64,000 bases of DNA from Flavobacteriaceae bacterium (GCA_029243385.1 JAQWSC010000014.1:1-64000); one strand, 5' to 3'. Positions 9,739-21,365 are shown, counted from the stretch's first letter. Translations and numbers: made by a program. Notes: generated by a model not told the origin, from the letters alone.

Positions 9739-9769
9739 TTGGTTTTCAATAAATAAGCCCCTATTTTTG
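9739..9769 (+). promoter_or_regulatory. rpsA promoter
   Basis: TTG at 9739-9741, a 20-nt spacer and TATTTTTG at 9762-9769 fit the Bacteroidota consensus. The start would lie near 9775, giving a leader of about 108 nt before the rpsA ATG at 9883. That is long enough for autoregulation by S1, but no specific structure is claimed. Confidence 0.65.
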
Positions 9770-9882
9770 CGCACCTTTTGAGAAGTTTTTGAAGAGAACT
9801 CAAAGGAACAATCAAAATTTAATCACTTTCAATCACTGATCTTAATTCTCTTGCAGTAGATTGAAATACAAACAACATCAGC

Positions 9883-11718
9883 ATGGCTGAAGAAACTACA
9901 CCCGTTGAATCTCAGGAAACCCCTGAAGTTCAAGAAAACCAAGTTCAGGAAGAAGCAGTAGCTACTGAACCTCAACAAACTCCCGAAGAATTTTTAGAAA
10001 ATTTTAATTGGCATAATTATGAAGAGGGCATTGATCCTGTTCAAGATGACAAATTAGTGGAGTTTGAAAACCTTGTCAAAGAAAATTTTGTGGATACTGC
10101 CGACGACGAAGTCGTTGAAGGACTTGTTATACACATGACAGACCGCGAGGCTATTATAGATATCAACGCAAAATCAGAAGGCGTTATCTCACTCAACGAA
10201 TTCCGTTACAATCCCGATCTAAAAGTAGGCGATAAAGTGGAAGTCTTGGTGGATGTTCGTGAAGATAAAACAGGACAACTTGTTCTTTCTCACAGAAAAG
10301 CCAGAACCATTAAAGCATGGGATCGTGTGAATAATGCTCACGATAAAGAAGAAATTGTAACTGGATTTATCAAATGCAGAACCAAAGGAGGAATGATTGT
10401 CGATGTATTTGGTATCGAGGCGTTCTTACCAGGATCTCAAATTGATGTAAAACCTATCCGTGATTACGATCAATACGTAAACAAGAATATGGAATTCAAA
10501 GTGGTTAAAATCAATCACGAATTTAAAAACATTGTTGTTTCACACAAAGCATTGATTGAAGCCGATATTGAAATCCAGAAAAAAGAAATCATCAGTCAAC
10601 TTGAAAAAGGTCAAGTTCTTGAAGGAACTGTTAAAAACATTACCTCTTACGGTGTGTTTATCGACCTAGGTGGTGTTGATGGATTGATTCATATTACCGA
10701 CTTGTCTTGGAACCGAATTAGTCATCCAAGTGAAGTCTTAGAACTCGATCAAAAGCTGAATGTAGTAATCCTTGATTTTGATGATGATAAATCTCGAATC
10801 CAATTAGGATTGAAGCAATTGAGCCAACATCCGTGGGATGCCTTGAGCGAAGATCTTAAAGTAGGAGACAAAACCAAAGGAAGAGTAGCTGTAATTGCTG
10901 ATTACGGAGCGTTCATTGAAATTTCTGACGGAGTTGAAGGACTTGTTCACGTTTCTGAAATGTCTTGGTCAACACACTTACGTTCTGCACAAGACTTTGT
11001 TAAAGTAGGAGATGAAATTGATGTAGTTGTTTTGAGTTTGGATCGTGATGAACGTAAAATGTCATTGGGAATCAAACAATTAACTCCTGATCCGTGGACC
11101 GATATTACTTCAAAGTATCCAAAAGGATCCAAGCATACTGGAACCATTCGCAACTTTACCAATTTTGGTGTATTTGTTGAATTGGAAGAAGGTATCGATG
11201 GACTGATCTATATTTCAGATCTTTCTTGGACCAAAAAAGTGAAACATCCTTCTGAGGTGGTTACTGTAGGTGATCAACTGGAAGTTGTTGTTCTTGAATT
11301 GGATGTTGATGGCAGAAAACTAAGCCTTGGTCACAAGCAAACTCAAGACAACCCTTGGGATGCTTATGCAACTACTTTTGCCGAAGGAACTGTTCACAAC
11401 TCAGAACTTACTGAAATTGTTGACAAAGGAGCTACCATTACTTTTAACGAAGACATTATAGCCTTTGTACCTTCCAGACATTTGGAGAAGGAAGACGGTA
11501 AGAAACTTCAAAAAGGAGAAGCTGCTGACTTCAAAGTAATTGAATTCAACAAGGACTTTAAACGCGTAGTGATGTCACATACGGCCATGTTCAAGGAACA
11601 GGAAGAAAAAAATGTGAAAGCTGCTGTTAAGAAGATGAAAGCCTCTAACAACGAAAAATCAACTTTAGGTGATTTGGATGTCTTGGCTGAGCTTAAAAAG
11701 AAAATGGATAGCGAATAA
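9883..11718 (+). CDS. rpsA: 30S ribosomal protein S1
   Basis: S1 binds mRNA on the small ribosomal subunit. The 611-residue protein has an acidic, Glu/Gln-rich N-terminus (about residues 1-60) followed by a series of S1 RNA-binding repeats. The clearest are near residues 245, 330 and 415, with cores such as YGVFIDLGGVDGLIHI, YGAFIEISDGVEGLVHV and FGVFVELEEGIDGLIYI. The flanking repeats at about 80, 160 and 500 are more divergent. Length and repeat number fit the Bacteroidota form. Confidence 0.97.
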   Translation: MAEETTPVESQETPEVQENQVQEEAVATEPQQTPEEFLENFNWHNYEEGIDPVQDDKLVEFENLVKENFVDTADDEVVEGLVIHMTDREAIIDINAKSEGVISLNEFRYNPDLKVGDKVEVLVDVREDKTGQLVLSHRKARTIKAWDRVNNAHDKEEIVTGFIKCRTKGGMIVDVFGIEAFLPGSQIDVKPIRDYDQYVNKNMEFKVVKINHEFKNIVVSHKALIEADIEIQKKEIISQLEKGQVLEGTVKNITSYGVFIDLGGVDGLIHITDLSWNRISHPSEVLELDQKLNVVILDFDDDKSRIQLGLKQLSQHPWDALSEDLKVGDKTKGRVAVIADYGAFIEISDGVEGLVHVSEMSWSTHLRSAQDFVKVGDEIDVVVLSLDRDERKMSLGIKQLTPDPWTDITSKYPKGSKHTGTIRNFTNFGVFVELEEGIDGLIYISDLSWTKKVKHPSEVVTVGDQLEVVVLELDVDGRKLSLGHKQTQDNPWDAYATTFAEGTVHNSELTEIVDKGATITFNEDIIAFVPSRHLEKEDGKKLQKGEAADFKVIEFNKDFKRVVMSHTAMFKEQEEKNVKAAVKKMKASNNEKSTLGDLDVLAELKKKMDSE

Positions 11719-11738
11719 GCTTTTTATTTTCCAATACA

Positions 11739-11773
11739 AAAAAAGAGAGGTCAACGACCTCTCTTTTCTTTTT
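11739..11773. terminator. Bidirectional rho-independent terminator between rpsA and leuB
   Basis: The stem AAAGAGAGGTC / GACCTCTCTTT has a 3-nt loop (AAC) and is flanked by A-rich sequence on the left and T-rich on the right. It can therefore terminate both rpsA from the left and the convergent leu operon from the right. Confidence 0.9.
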
Positions 11774-11789
11774 TATATATGTTTTAAAA

Positions 11790-12851
11790 TTAGCTTTTGG
11801 CAATGCTTTCAGCGATGAAATCTCCCACTGCATTGGTTCCGTAGATGCTTGATGGATTCAGATCAGAAGTACTTACGTTAGATTCTAACGCCTTGTCAAC
11901 CGCGTTTCGTACACATTGGGCTTCATCAAACATCTCAAAATGCTCCAACAACATAGAAGCTGATAAAATAGCAGCTACAGGATTGGCGATGTCTTTTCCA
12001 GCTCCTTGAGGAAATGATCCGTGAATGGGCTCAAACATAGCATATTGATTTCCCACAGAAGCGGATGCCAACAGACCTATGGATCCACCAATGACGCTCC
12101 CTTCATCCGAAATCACATCTCCAAACAGGTTTTCTGTCAAAATCACATCAAATTGAGAAGGGTTCAATATCATTTGCATGGCTGCGTTGTCCACAAACAA
12201 AAAATCAAGAGATACATCTGGATAGTTAGTACTCATCTCAGTGACTACCTTTCTCCACAATCGAGAAGACTCCAATACGTTGGCTTTATCAATTAAAGTC
12301 AATTTTTTCCGTCTGTTTTGAGCCGCTTTAAAAGCCATCTTTGCAATACGTTCGATTTCCTCTCTTGTGTACAAACACAAATCAGAAGCAGTATTTCCAT
12401 CCTCAGACAAATACTTCTCTCCAAAATAAATTCCGCCTGTTAGCTCTCGGTAAATGACAAAATCGGTTCCTTGAATACGGTCAATTTTTAACGGTGATTT
12501 ATCGATCAGAGTTGAGTAGGCTTTTACTGGTCGAATGTTACTGTAAAGCCCTAAAGACTTTCGTAACTTTAACAAACCTTGTTCTGGACGTACTTTTGCC
12601 GAAGGATCGTTGTCGTATTTTGGGTGTCCAATGGCACCAAACAAAACCGCATCGGATTCTTTGCAGTTTGTTAAAGTCTCTTCTGGCAACGGATCTCCCG
12701 TTTCATCAATTGCAACAGCTCCAACCAAAGAAGTGTTATATTCAAATTGATGATTGTATTTTTTAGCAATTGCGTTTAAAGCTTTAATGGCTTGATCGGT
12801 GACTTCCGGTCCAATGCCATCTCCCGATAATACAGCTATTTTTTTATTCAT
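11790..12851 (-). CDS. leuB: 3-isopropylmalate dehydrogenase
   Basis: LeuB performs the NAD-dependent oxidative decarboxylation of 3-isopropylmalate in leucine synthesis. The 353 residues show the family start [18 protein letters not shown], the substrate/metal motif [15 protein letters not shown] and the NAD-binding stretch [19 protein letters not shown]. It is the last gene of the leuA-leuC-leuD-leuB operon, and its start overlaps the leuD stop by 4 nt. Confidence 0.98.
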   Translation of the reverse strand: MNKKIAVLSGDGIGPEVTDQAIKALNAIAKKYNHQFEYNTSLVGAVAIDETGDPLPEETLTNCKESDAVLFGAIGHPKYDNDPSAKVRPEQGLLKLRKSLGLYSNIRPVKAYSTLIDKSPLKIDRIQGTDFVIYRELTGGIYFGEKYLSEDGNTASDLCLYTREEIERIAKMAFKAAQNRRKKLTLIDKANVLESSRLWRKVVTEMSTNYPDVSLDFLFVDNAAMQMILNPSQFDVILTENLFGDVISDEGSVIGGSIGLLASASVGNQYAMFEPIHGSFPQGAGKDIANPVAAILSASMLLEHFEMFDEAQCVRNAVDKALESNVSTSDLNPSSIYGTNAVGDFIAESIAKS

Positions 12852-13435
12852 GAGTTCTTTTTTTCGAAAGCAATAATTTTATCTCTATTGTTGACCAAAT
12901 AATCAATATCATCGTACCCATTAATCATGCATTGTTTTTTGTATGCACTGATTTCAAAGGTTTCAAATCGATCCGATCCTTCAATACTCAGTGTTTGTTT
13001 TTCTAAATCTACATGCAAATGAGTGTTGGGGTTCTTTTGAATTTCTTCAAACAAAATTTCCAAAAATGCTTCAGATACTTGAATTGGCAACAAACCGTTG
13101 TTCAAGGCGTTGCCTTTAAAAATATCAGCAAAGAAACTTGAAATAATGACTTTAAATCCATATCCCGTAAGCGCCCATGCAGCATGTTCACGACTTGATC
13201 CGCATCCAAAATTGTTTCCAGCTACTAAAATCTGTCCGCTAAAGGTAGGATTGTTCAGAGGAAATGCTTGATTTTCACTTCCATCTTTGTGGTAACGCCA
13301 ATCTCTAAATACATTATCACCAAATCCTTTTCTGTCGGTAGCTTTTAAAAACCGAGCAGGAATGATTTGATCCGTATCAATGTTTTCAATTTGGATGGGA
13401 ACGGCAGTTGAGTTAAGCTTTTTAAATGCTTCCAT
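12848..13435 (-). CDS. leuD: 3-isopropylmalate dehydratase small subunit
   Basis: This is the swivel subunit of isopropylmalate isomerase. It is 195 residues, with the typical [13 protein letters not shown] near the start and the substrate-specificity segment [14 protein letters not shown] at about residues 76-89. It starts 2 nt after the leuC stop and overlaps leuB by 4 nt, so it is coupled to both partners. Confidence 0.98.
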   Translation of the reverse strand: MEAFKKLNSTAVPIQIENIDTDQIIPARFLKATDRKGFGDNVFRDWRYHKDGSENQAFPLNNPTFSGQILVAGNNFGCGSSREHAAWALTGYGFKVIISSFFADIFKGNALNNGLLPIQVSEAFLEILFEEIQKNPNTHLHVDLEKQTLSIEGSDRFETFEISAYKKQCMINGYDDIDYLVNNRDKIIAFEKKNS

Positions 13436-13437
13436 AG

Positions 13438-14811
13438 TTATGAATTCAAATCAATTATTTTACCAGCAACAGCCGTAGCTGCAGCCATTAAAGGACTAGC
13501 GAGAAGTGTGCGTGCTCCGGGACCTTGTCTTCCTTCGAAGTTTCGGTTAGAAGTCGAAACACAGTATTCTCCTTGCGGAATTTTATCGTCGTTCATTGCC
13601 AAACAAGCTGAACATCCAGCCTGACGAAGTTCAAATCCTGCGTTTTCAAAAACTTTATCCAAGCCTTCTTTTCGAATTTGAGCATCTACTTGTTGAGATC
13701 CGGGGACAATTAATGCGTGTTCATTTTCTGCTTTTTGTTTCCCCTTAATATAGGCTGCAGCAATTCTAAAGTCTTCAATTCTTGAGTTGGTGCAGCTTCC
13801 AATAAACACATAGTTTATGGGTTTGTTAATCAGAGATTCTCCTTTGTTGAAACCCATATACTCCAACGATTTTTCAAACGAATCATTTTGTAAGGAAGGA
13901 ATTGTCTCGGTAACTTTCATCCCCATTCCTGGGTTGGTTCCATAAGTGATCATGTGTCCGATATCGGCAGCGTCAAATTCAAATTCAGCATCGAATGAGG
14001 CACCCTCATCGGTGGGTAATGTTTTCCAATACGCTACTTTTTTATCAAAGTCACTCCCTTTAGGAGCAAATTCTTTTCCTTGAACATAGTCAAATGTTGT
14101 TTGGTCAGGAGCGATCATTCCGCCTCTGGCACCCATTTCAATGCTCATATTGCAAACGGTCATTCGACCTTCCATAGTCATGTTTTCAAAAACATCTCCT
14201 GCATATTCAACAAAATACCCTGTGCCTGAGTCAGTTCCTAATTTGGAAATGATATACAAAATCACATCTTTTGGTTGAATAGTTTTTTTTAGAGTTCCAT
14301 TTACGGTAATACGCATGCTTTTGGGCTTGCTCAACAATAGACATTGACTGGCAAATACTTGAGCAACCTGACTGGTCCCAATTCCAAACGCTATTGAGCC
14401 AAAAGCTCCGTGTGTAGAAGTGTGACTATCTCCACAAACCATGGTCATACCAGGCTGGGTGATTCCTAATTCAGGGCCAATAACATGAACAATTCCTTGG
14501 TATTCATGCCCCAATCCGTATAAAGTAATCCCGTTTTTTTCACAGTTAATAGTCAATTGATTGACTTGTTTTCTGGAAAGCGCATCTTTGATAGGCAAAT
14601 GTTGATTTTGAGTAGGAACATTATGATCGGCAGTAGCTACAATTTGATCCGGTCTAAAAACAGGAATGCCACGTTCTTCTAGCTCATTAAAAGCTTGAGG
14701 GCTTGTGACTTCATGTATCAAATGTTTGTCGATGTACAAAATGTCGGGTCCGTTTTCTGAACGCTCTACTACATGCGAGTCCCATACTTTATCAAAGAGG
14801 GTTTTTTTCAT
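13438..14811 (-). CDS. leuC: 3-isopropylmalate dehydratase large subunit
   Basis: This is an aconitase-type [4Fe-4S] subunit that isomerises 2- to 3-isopropylmalate together with LeuD. The 457 residues include the substrate motif [13 protein letters not shown] and the cluster cysteines in FIGSCTNSR and GCSACLA. Length is typical. There is a 76-nt gap from leuA. Confidence 0.98.
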   Translation of the reverse strand: MKKTLFDKVWDSHVVERSENGPDILYIDKHLIHEVTSPQAFNELEERGIPVFRPDQIVATADHNVPTQNQHLPIKDALSRKQVNQLTINCEKNGITLYGLGHEYQGIVHVIGPELGITQPGMTMVCGDSHTSTHGAFGSIAFGIGTSQVAQVFASQCLLLSKPKSMRITVNGTLKKTIQPKDVILYIISKLGTDSGTGYFVEYAGDVFENMTMEGRMTVCNMSIEMGARGGMIAPDQTTFDYVQGKEFAPKGSDFDKKVAYWKTLPTDEGASFDAEFEFDAADIGHMITYGTNPGMGMKVTETIPSLQNDSFEKSLEYMGFNKGESLINKPINYVFIGSCTNSRIEDFRIAAAYIKGKQKAENEHALIVPGSQQVDAQIRKEGLDKVFENAGFELRQAGCSACLAMNDDKIPQGEYCVSTSNRNFEGRQGPGARTLLASPLMAAATAVAGKIIDLNS

Positions 14812-14887
14812 GGAATGATATTTTTTGATGGATAGTTATAAAAAGAAACACAAATCATTTTTTGAATGAACTACAGCTAAGTTTCTA

Positions 14888-16042
14888 TTATATGTTACAG
14901 GCTTCAATGATTTTTGGAATGTCTTCGTCCAATACTTCTTTTCGCACATCAGCGTATCGAAGAAACTCTTGATAAACCACATCGAGTTGATCTTTGGTCA
15001 ATTCAAAACCAATGTTTTTTGCACGATAAGCCAATGCAGCACGACCGCTACGAGCAGTCAAAACAATAGCCGATTCGGTTACACCTACTTCGTACGGATC
15101 AATTATTTCATAGGTTTCGCGATTTTTAATCACTCCGTCTTGATGGATCCCTGAACTATGAGCAAAAGCATTGGCGCCAACAATTGCCTTGTTGGGCTGA
15201 ACAGGCATTCCCATGCTATCGGAAACCATTTGGCTAGTGCTGTAAAGCAATTTTGAATTGATTCCTGTATCAAGGTTCAAATTTGGGTGTTGTCTCATAA
15301 TCATGACAACTTCTTCCAAAGAGGTGTTTCCTGCACGCTCACCAATTCCATTAATCGTACATTCAATTTGACGCGCTCCATTGATTACTCCTGCAATTGA
15401 ATTTGCTGTTGCCAATCCTAAATCGTTGTGGCAGTGACATGAAATCACAGCTTTATGAATTCCTGTAACGTTTTCTTTCAAATATTTTATTTTGGCACCG
15501 TATTCTTCTGGCAAACAATATCCTGTAGTATCAGGAATGTTCAAAACGGTTGCACCTGCTTTGATCATGGCTTCACAAACTTGCGCCAAATATTCATTGT
15601 CGGTTCTTCCAGCATCTTCTGCGTAAAACTCTACATCTTCTACATACGACTTGGCATGTTTGACAGCCGCAACCCCACGTTCAATAATTTTTTCACGAGT
15701 GGTGTTGAATTTATGAATGATGTGAGAGTCTGATGTGCCAATGCCTGTATGAATTCGGGGTCGGACAGCGTTTTTCAATGCTTCTGCAGCAACATCAATA
15801 TCTTTTTGTACAGAGCGGGTAAGTCCGCAAACAACAGCATTTTTAACAATTTTGGAAATCTCCTCCACCGATTTAAAATCTCCAGGACTGGAAATTGGAA
15901 ATCCCGCTTCGATGATATCGACCCCTAAGTCATCTAGCCGTTGTGCGATTACAAGTTTTTGATTGGCGTTTAACTTACAACCCGGAACTTGCTCTCCATC
16001 TCTTAAAGTCGTGTCAAAAATCTGAACTTTTTCAGTATTCAT
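14888..16042 (-). CDS. leuA: 2-isopropylmalate synthase, short form without regulatory domain
   Basis: This enzyme condenses acetyl-CoA with 2-oxoisovalerate, the first committed step to leucine. The 384 residues contain the TIM-barrel catalytic domain with [14 protein letters not shown] at residues 9-22 and metal ligands in [15 protein letters not shown]. The C-terminal linker region ends at residue 384. Enterobacterial LeuA of about 520 residues carries a further leucine-binding allosteric domain that is absent here, so leucine feedback by the usual mode is not expected. Homocitrate synthase is a less likely alternative, because the leuCDB neighbours fix the role. Confidence 0.93.
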   Translation of the reverse strand: MNTEKVQIFDTTLRDGEQVPGCKLNANQKLVIAQRLDDLGVDIIEAGFPISSPGDFKSVEEISKIVKNAVVCGLTRSVQKDIDVAAEALKNAVRPRIHTGIGTSDSHIIHKFNTTREKIIERGVAAVKHAKSYVEDVEFYAEDAGRTDNEYLAQVCEAMIKAGATVLNIPDTTGYCLPEEYGAKIKYLKENVTGIHKAVISCHCHNDLGLATANSIAGVINGARQIECTINGIGERAGNTSLEEVVMIMRQHPNLNLDTGINSKLLYSTSQMVSDSMGMPVQPNKAIVGANAFAHSSGIHQDGVIKNRETYEIIDPYEVGVTESAIVLTARSGRAALAYRAKNIGFELTKDQLDVVYQEFLRYADVRKEVLDEDIPKIIEACNI

Positions 16043-16194
16043 TATTTATTTCCGTAATTTGCTGAACGGTTATACGAATATAGGTTATTAGAAAAAAATA
16101 GCGACTATTTTATTTATTTTTTTTTACAACGTACACCAATAGGCTACTTTATTTAATACACTTATAATCAAACGTTTATATCAATAATTATACA

Positions 16195-17739
16195 ATGACT
16201 AACATACAGAAAGATTCATTATTTATTTTGATCAAGTCGCTTTCCAAATCAGAAAAGCGACAATTCAAATTGTATGTAGGTCGATTGGGTGTCAATACAG
16301 ATTCCAAATTTTTGTCCCTTTTCAATTTGCTAGAAAAAATGAATGCTTACGATGAGCCCACCATATTGAATAGCAATATTGTAAAAAAACAACAATTATC
16401 CAATTTAAAGGCCCATTTGTACAAACAAATTTTGGTGAGCTTGCGATTGAACCCAATTCATCACAACAGTCGTTTTCAAATCCGCGAACAGCTTGATTTT
16501 GCCACCATTCTTTATCACAAGGGGCTTTACAAACAAAGCCTTAAACTTTTAGATAAAGCCAAATCACTGGCTTTTGAATCACAAGAAAACATGATGGCCA
16601 ATGAAATTGTTGAGTTTGAAAAAATTATTGAAAGTCAATACATTACTCGAAGCGTACAATCTCGTTCCGATCAATTGGTAGCGGAGGCGAGTTTGCTCAA
16701 TGATAAAAATATTTTGACAAGTCAATTGTCCAATTTATCCATCCAACTGTACAACACTATTTTACGGTCGGGATATGTTAGAAACGATGATGAATATCGA
16801 AAAATCACACAATATTTTTTTGAGCGTTTGCCTAAATACGACATAACAGAACTCAATTTTAGAGAAAAGTTGTGGATATACAAGGCACACCTTTGGTACA
16901 GTATTTTGGTTCAAGATTTTATAAGCTCTTTCAAATATTCTCAAAAGTGGGTCGAATTGTTTCACAACAACCCCAAAATGATTGCGCAAAACCCTGTTTT
17001 TTATCTGAAGGGAAATCAATATTTGTTGGAATCGCTTTATTTTTTAAAATACAAAACAAAGTTTAAAGCTACACTAAAACGCTTAGAGGAAGAAGTGGCT
17101 CGCGATACTTTTCCCAAAAATGACAATGTAAAGGTTTTGGTGTTTATGTGCTTGCACCAACATCGGTTGAATTTTTGTTTTTTGGATGGCATATTTGACA
17201 AAGGATTGGAATTTGTTCCTCAAATATTGAAAGGATTGAAAGAGTATTCGCATCAAATTGACGACCACCATGTTATGGTCTTTTATTACAAAATTGCCTG
17301 TATTTATTTTGGATTGGGAGATTTTAAAAATTGTATTGCCTACCTCAAAAAAATTATTGAGAACAAAAAGTTAACCATGCGCGAGGATCTTATGTGTTTT
17401 GCGAGAGTACTCAGTTTGGTGGCTCATTATGAGGCGGGTATGGATTATCACTTGGATGTTCAACTGCGCAGTACCTTTAAGTTTTTGATTAAAATGAATG
17501 AGTTGCAAAACGTACAGCGTGAAATGATTCGGTTCTTAAGGAGCTTGGGAAGTTTGTATCCTAGCGAATTAAAAGATGCTTTTAAGAAGTTGTACAAGGA
17601 ATTCAAAAAGTATGAAAACGACCCCTACGAAAAGCGCGCTTTTTTGTATTTAGATGTTTTGTCTTGGCTTGAAAGCAAAATAAACAACGAACCGATTTCA
17701 GAATCTATTCGAAAAAAATCGATTGAATTAAACCGATAA
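16195..17739 (+). CDS. Large helical protein of unknown function
   Basis: This is a 514-residue protein I cannot assign. It has no signal peptide and no membrane segment. It is rich in Lys, Leu, Phe and Tyr and reads as alpha-helical pairs resembling TPR-like repeats (for example about residues 110-140, LYHKGLYKQSLKLLDKAKSL). Its start MTNIQKDSLFILIKSLSKSEKRQFKLYV recalls proteins conserved as hypotheticals across Flavobacteriaceae. It is divergent from leuA across a 152-nt gap, and its stop region overlaps the convergent pseudouridine synthase by 12 nt. A scaffold role is possible, but this is inference only. Confidence 0.85.
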   Translation: MTNIQKDSLFILIKSLSKSEKRQFKLYVGRLGVNTDSKFLSLFNLLEKMNAYDEPTILNSNIVKKQQLSNLKAHLYKQILVSLRLNPIHHNSRFQIREQLDFATILYHKGLYKQSLKLLDKAKSLAFESQENMMANEIVEFEKIIESQYITRSVQSRSDQLVAEASLLNDKNILTSQLSNLSIQLYNTILRSGYVRNDDEYRKITQYFFERLPKYDITELNFREKLWIYKAHLWYSILVQDFISSFKYSQKWVELFHNNPKMIAQNPVFYLKGNQYLLESLYFLKYKTKFKATLKRLEEEVARDTFPKNDNVKVLVFMCLHQHRLNFCFLDGIFDKGLEFVPQILKGLKEYSHQIDDHHVMVFYYKIACIYFGLGDFKNCIAYLKKIIENKKLTMREDLMCFARVLSLVAHYEAGMDYHLDVQLRSTFKFLIKMNELQNVQREMIRFLRSLGSLYPSELKDAFKKLYKEFKKYENDPYEKRAFLYLDVLSWLESKINNEPISESIRKKSIELNR

Positions 17740-18423
17740 ACAAGCGTCCCAAATCGAATCTTTTGGGGGAGTTGCATCGATACTGATATGCTGTTGAGTG
17801 ACAGGATGCGTAAAAGTCAAATTGCGTGCGTGCAAATGAATACTTCCATCCGAATTGCTTCTGTCAAATCCATATTTTAAATCTCCTTTTATAGGACATC
17901 CGATATGCGACAGTTGTGCTCGAATTTGATGATGTCTGCCAGTCATTAAATGAACTTCCAACATAAAATACCGCTGTAATGAAGCAGCTACTTTATAGGA
18001 AAGAATGGCTTCTTTGCTATTAGGAACTGATTTTTTATAGGCATACGATTTGTTTTGCTTGGGATTTCGCACCAAATAATGGGTGAGGAGTTGCTGATTT
18101 TCGGGCGGTTGGTTTTTGACAACTGCCCAATACGTTTTTTGTGTCTTTTTTTCTGAAAACAATACATTCATTCGCGTTAGTGCCTTGGAAGTTTTTGCAA
18201 ACACAACGACTCCGCTAGTGGGTCGATCCAATCGATGAATAACACCCAAATATACATTACCAGGTTTGGAATAGGCAACTTTGATGTATTCTTTAACGAG
18301 TTCGCTCAAAGGCTTGTCGCCCGTTTTATCCCCTTGAACCAGTTGTCCTGGTTGTTTGTTAATGGCAATCAGGTGATTGTCTTCAAACAAAATACAACTT
18401 CGGAATTGAGAAATAGAAAACAC
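17728..18423 (-). CDS. RluA-family RNA pseudouridine synthase
   Basis: This 231-residue enzyme isomerises uridine to pseudouridine in rRNA or tRNA. The catalytic aspartate motif GVIHRLDRPTSGVVVFAKT is visible at about residues 61-79. The later motifs GRHHQIRAQLSHIGCPI and GDLKYG are also intact. There is no S4 domain, so it is a compact RluA/RluC-type member whose target site cannot be read from sequence. It lies 2 nt behind panB in an apparent two-gene operon. Confidence 0.92.
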   Translation of the reverse strand: MFSISQFRSCILFEDNHLIAINKQPGQLVQGDKTGDKPLSELVKEYIKVAYSKPGNVYLGVIHRLDRPTSGVVVFAKTSKALTRMNVLFSEKKTQKTYWAVVKNQPPENQQLLTHYLVRNPKQNKSYAYKKSVPNSKEAILSYKVAASLQRYFMLEVHLMTGRHHQIRAQLSHIGCPIKGDLKYGFDRSNSDGSIHLHARNLTFTHPVTQQHISIDATPPKDSIWDACLSV

Positions 18424-18425
18424 TT

Positions 18426-19244
18426 TTAGTACTGTTCCTCGTTATTGGGAAAACGCTTACTTTTCACATCCGACACGTATTCAGAAATCGCAGTTGTCAT
18501 GGACTCAAAAAGGTTTAGATAACGTCTTAAAAATCGAGGGCTAAATTCAGTCGTCATGCCAATCATGTCATGAATGACCAGTACCTGTCCGTCCACTTCG
18601 CTTCCTGCACCAATTCCAATGATAGGAATTTGAACACTTTCAGCTACTTTTGCGGCCAATTGAGCAGGTATTTTTTCAAGAACAATTCCAAAACACCCTA
18701 ATTTCTCGAGCATTTGAGCGTCTTTCAACAGTTGTTCGGCTTCTTGTTCTTCTTTGGCACGAACCGTGTACGTTCCAAATTTATAAATCGATTGCGGAGT
18801 AAGGCCCAAATGACCCATTACAGGAACACCAGCGTTCAGGATTCGTTTTACGGAATCTTTGATTTGATGACCTCCTTCAACTTTAATGGCATGAGCTCCC
18901 GATTCTTTCATAATTCGAATAGCAGACCGCAAAGCTTCTTTGGGGTCGGATTGGTAACTTCCAAAGGGAAGATCCACAACAACCAAGGCGCGTTGAACGG
19001 CTCGAACAACCGAAGAAGCGTGATAAATCATCTGGTCCAATGTAATGGGTAAGGTGGTTTCGTGACCTGCCATCACATTCGAAGCAGAATCTCCAACCAA
19101 TATCACATCCGTTCCTGCTTGATCTACAATTTTTGCCATCGAATAATCATAGGAAGTAAGCATCGATATTTTCTCACCTCTTGACTTCATTTCAATCAAA
19201 GAGTTTGTGGTAACTCGTTTGTATTCTTTCTTTGAAATTGACAT
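18426..19244 (-). CDS. panB: 3-methyl-2-oxobutanoate hydroxymethyltransferase
   Basis: PanB makes ketopantoate from 2-oxoisovalerate and methylene-THF in pantothenate synthesis. The 272 residues include [39 protein letters not shown] and the substrate-binding VEGGHQ. Length is normal. It shares its 2-oxoisovalerate precursor with the leucine operon 2.4 kb away, but no shared regulation is seen. Confidence 0.97.
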   Translation of the reverse strand: MSISKKEYKRVTTNSLIEMKSRGEKISMLTSYDYSMAKIVDQAGTDVILVGDSASNVMAGHETTLPITLDQMIYHASSVVRAVQRALVVVDLPFGSYQSDPKEALRSAIRIMKESGAHAIKVEGGHQIKDSVKRILNAGVPVMGHLGLTPQSIYKFGTYTVRAKEEQEAEQLLKDAQMLEKLGCFGIVLEKIPAQLAAKVAESVQIPIIGIGAGSEVDGQVLVIHDMIGMTTEFSPRFLRRYLNLFESMTTAISEYVSDVKSKRFPNNEEQY

Positions 19245-19360
19245 ACACTGTGCTTTTGAGTCCGTAAAAATACATTATTAAACCCAAAACCCACGAAATC
19301 TTAACTTCTTTTCCCCCAACGCTTGGTAAATGCTTGCTCCGTAAAGCATACTTGAAACTA

Positions 19361-19400
19361 TGACATCCTGTCAGTTATTTGTGGTTGGCACAATGATTGA
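19361..19400 (+). promoter_or_regulatory. dnaK upstream palindrome and TGGCAC-N5-TTG motif
   Basis: The 13-nt palindrome TGACA-TCC-TGTCA (19361-19373) is followed 12 nt later by TGGCAC-N5-TTG (19386-19399), 46 nt before the dnaK ATG. The second part resembles a -24/-12 promoter, with GA where GC is canonical, and repeats the layout upstream of lon. An operator plus stress promoter is inferred, not shown. Confidence 0.4.
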
Positions 19401-19445
19401 CTATGTGTGTTCAAATCATTGAAAAATATCATTTAAAATTATATT

Positions 19446-21341
19446 ATGAGTAAAATTATAGGAATTGATTTAGGAACTACCAACTCGTGTGTTTCTGTTA
19501 TGGAAGGTAACGAACCTGTTGTTATTCCCAATGCCGAAGGGAAACGAACCACTCCTTCAGTAATTGCCTTTGTAGAAGGTGGAGAAATTAAAGTAGGAGA
19601 CCCTGCAAAACGTCAGGCTGTTACTAACCCTACCAAAACAATTTCTTCTATAAAACGATTTATGGGTAACAATTTTTCGGAATCCAAAACCGAGGCCGAG
19701 CGTGTTCCTTACAACGTTGTAAAGGGAGACAACAATACGCCGCGAGTAGATATTGACGGTCGTTTGTACACACCGCAAGAGTTGTCTGCTATGGTACTCC
19801 AAAAAATGAAGAAAACAGCCGAAGATTATTTAGGGCAAGATGTAACAGATGCTGTTATTACAGTACCAGCTTATTTTAACGATGCGCAACGTCAAGCGAC
19901 TAAAGAAGCAGGAGAAATATCCGGTCTTAAAGTACATCGTATCATCAATGAGCCTACTGCGGCTGCATTGGCATACGGATTGGACAAAGGAGGAAAAGAC
20001 CAAAAAATCGCAGTTTATGACCTTGGTGGAGGAACTTTTGACATCTCCATCCTTGAGTTAGGAGACGGAGTATTTGAAGTGCTTTCTACGAATGGTGACA
20101 CCCATTTGGGAGGTGACGATTTTGACCAAGTCATTATCGACTGGTTGGCAGAAACTTTTCAGAAAGATGAAAAAATGGATCTTCGCAAAGATCCAATGGC
20201 CCTACAGCGCTTGAAAGAAGCTGCTGAAAAAGCCAAAATTGAATTGTCATCTTCTACACAAACAGAAATCAACCTTCCTTATGTAACTGCTACTGATTCT
20301 GGACCTAAGCACTTGGTGGTAACTCTTACCCGTGCAAAGTTTGAGCAATTAGCAGACTCATTGGTCAAACGATCTATGGAGCCTGTTAAAAAAGCATTGA
20401 AAGATGCAAGCTTGTCCACGGGCGATATTGATGAAGTAATTTTGGTAGGTGGTTCTACACGAATTCCTGTTATTCAAGAGCAAGTTGAAAAATACTTCGG
20501 AAAAAAACCTTCCAAAGGAGTCAACCCCGATGAAGTTGTAGCCATTGGTGCTGCCATTCAAGGTGGTGTTCTTACTGGAGATGTTAAAGATGTATTGTTG
20601 TTAGATGTTACACCCCTTTCTCTTGGAATTGAAACCATGGGAGGTGTTATGACCAAGCTGATTGATGCCAACACCACGATTCCGACCAAAAAGTCTCAAG
20701 TGTTTTCAACTGCTGCTGACAATCAGCCATCAGTAGAAATCCACGTACTTCAAGGAGAACGTTCGATGGCGACAGACAACAAAACCATTGGTCGTTTTCA
20801 TTTGGATGGAATTCCACCTGCACAGCGAGGAGTCCCGCAAATTGAGGTAACTTTTGATATCGACGCAAACGGAATCATTAAAGTAATGGCAGCTGATAAG
20901 GCTACTGGAAAATCTCAAGACATTCGTATCGAGGCTTCTTCTGGATTGACTGAAGAGGAAATTGAGAAAATGAAGCAAGAAGCTGAAGCCAATGCCGATG
21001 CTGACAAAAAAGCCAAAGAGCAAGTCGATATTTTGAACAATGCTGATGCGATGATTTTTCAAACTGAAAAACAACTCAAAGAATTTGGCGATAAACTATC
21101 GGATGATAAGAAAAAACCAATTGAAGATGCGTTGGAAGCCTTGAAAAAAGCACATGAATCCAAAGATGCTGAGACTATCAAGCCTGCTTTGGAGCAAATC
21201 GATGAAGCATGGAAAAATGCCTCTGAAGAGCTCTACAAAGCACAAGCCGAACAAGCTCCACAAGAAGACGAAGCGGCTTCAGCCGAACCTGCTAAAGAAG
21301 GAGATGACGTTCAAGATGTAGATTTTGAAGAAGTCAAATAA
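19446..21341 (+). CDS. dnaK: Molecular chaperone DnaK (Hsp70)
   Basis: DnaK is the ATP-dependent cytoplasmic chaperone. The 631 residues contain the nucleotide-binding domain ([12 protein letters not shown] at 4-15, phosphate loop [12 protein letters not shown] near 195). The hydrophobic linker ([13 protein letters not shown]) and substrate domain follow, then a lid and the acidic tail [11 protein letters not shown]. dnaJ and grpE are not adjacent. A strong terminator follows. Confidence 0.99.
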   Translation: MSKIIGIDLGTTNSCVSVMEGNEPVVIPNAEGKRTTPSVIAFVEGGEIKVGDPAKRQAVTNPTKTISSIKRFMGNNFSESKTEAERVPYNVVKGDNNTPRVDIDGRLYTPQELSAMVLQKMKKTAEDYLGQDVTDAVITVPAYFNDAQRQATKEAGEISGLKVHRIINEPTAAALAYGLDKGGKDQKIAVYDLGGGTFDISILELGDGVFEVLSTNGDTHLGGDDFDQVIIDWLAETFQKDEKMDLRKDPMALQRLKEAAEKAKIELSSSTQTEINLPYVTATDSGPKHLVVTLTRAKFEQLADSLVKRSMEPVKKALKDASLSTGDIDEVILVGGSTRIPVIQEQVEKYFGKKPSKGVNPDEVVAIGAAIQGGVLTGDVKDVLLLDVTPLSLGIETMGGVMTKLIDANTTIPTKKSQVFSTAADNQPSVEIHVLQGERSMATDNKTIGRFHLDGIPPAQRGVPQIEVTFDIDANGIIKVMAADKATGKSQDIRIEASSGLTEEEIEKMKQEAEANADADKKAKEQVDILNNADAMIFQTEKQLKEFGDKLSDDKKKPIEDALEALKKAHESKDAETIKPALEQIDEAWKNASEELYKAQAEQAPQEDEAASAEPAKEGDDVQDVDFEEVK

Positions 21342-21365
21342 TTGATGATTATTATTTTTATACAG

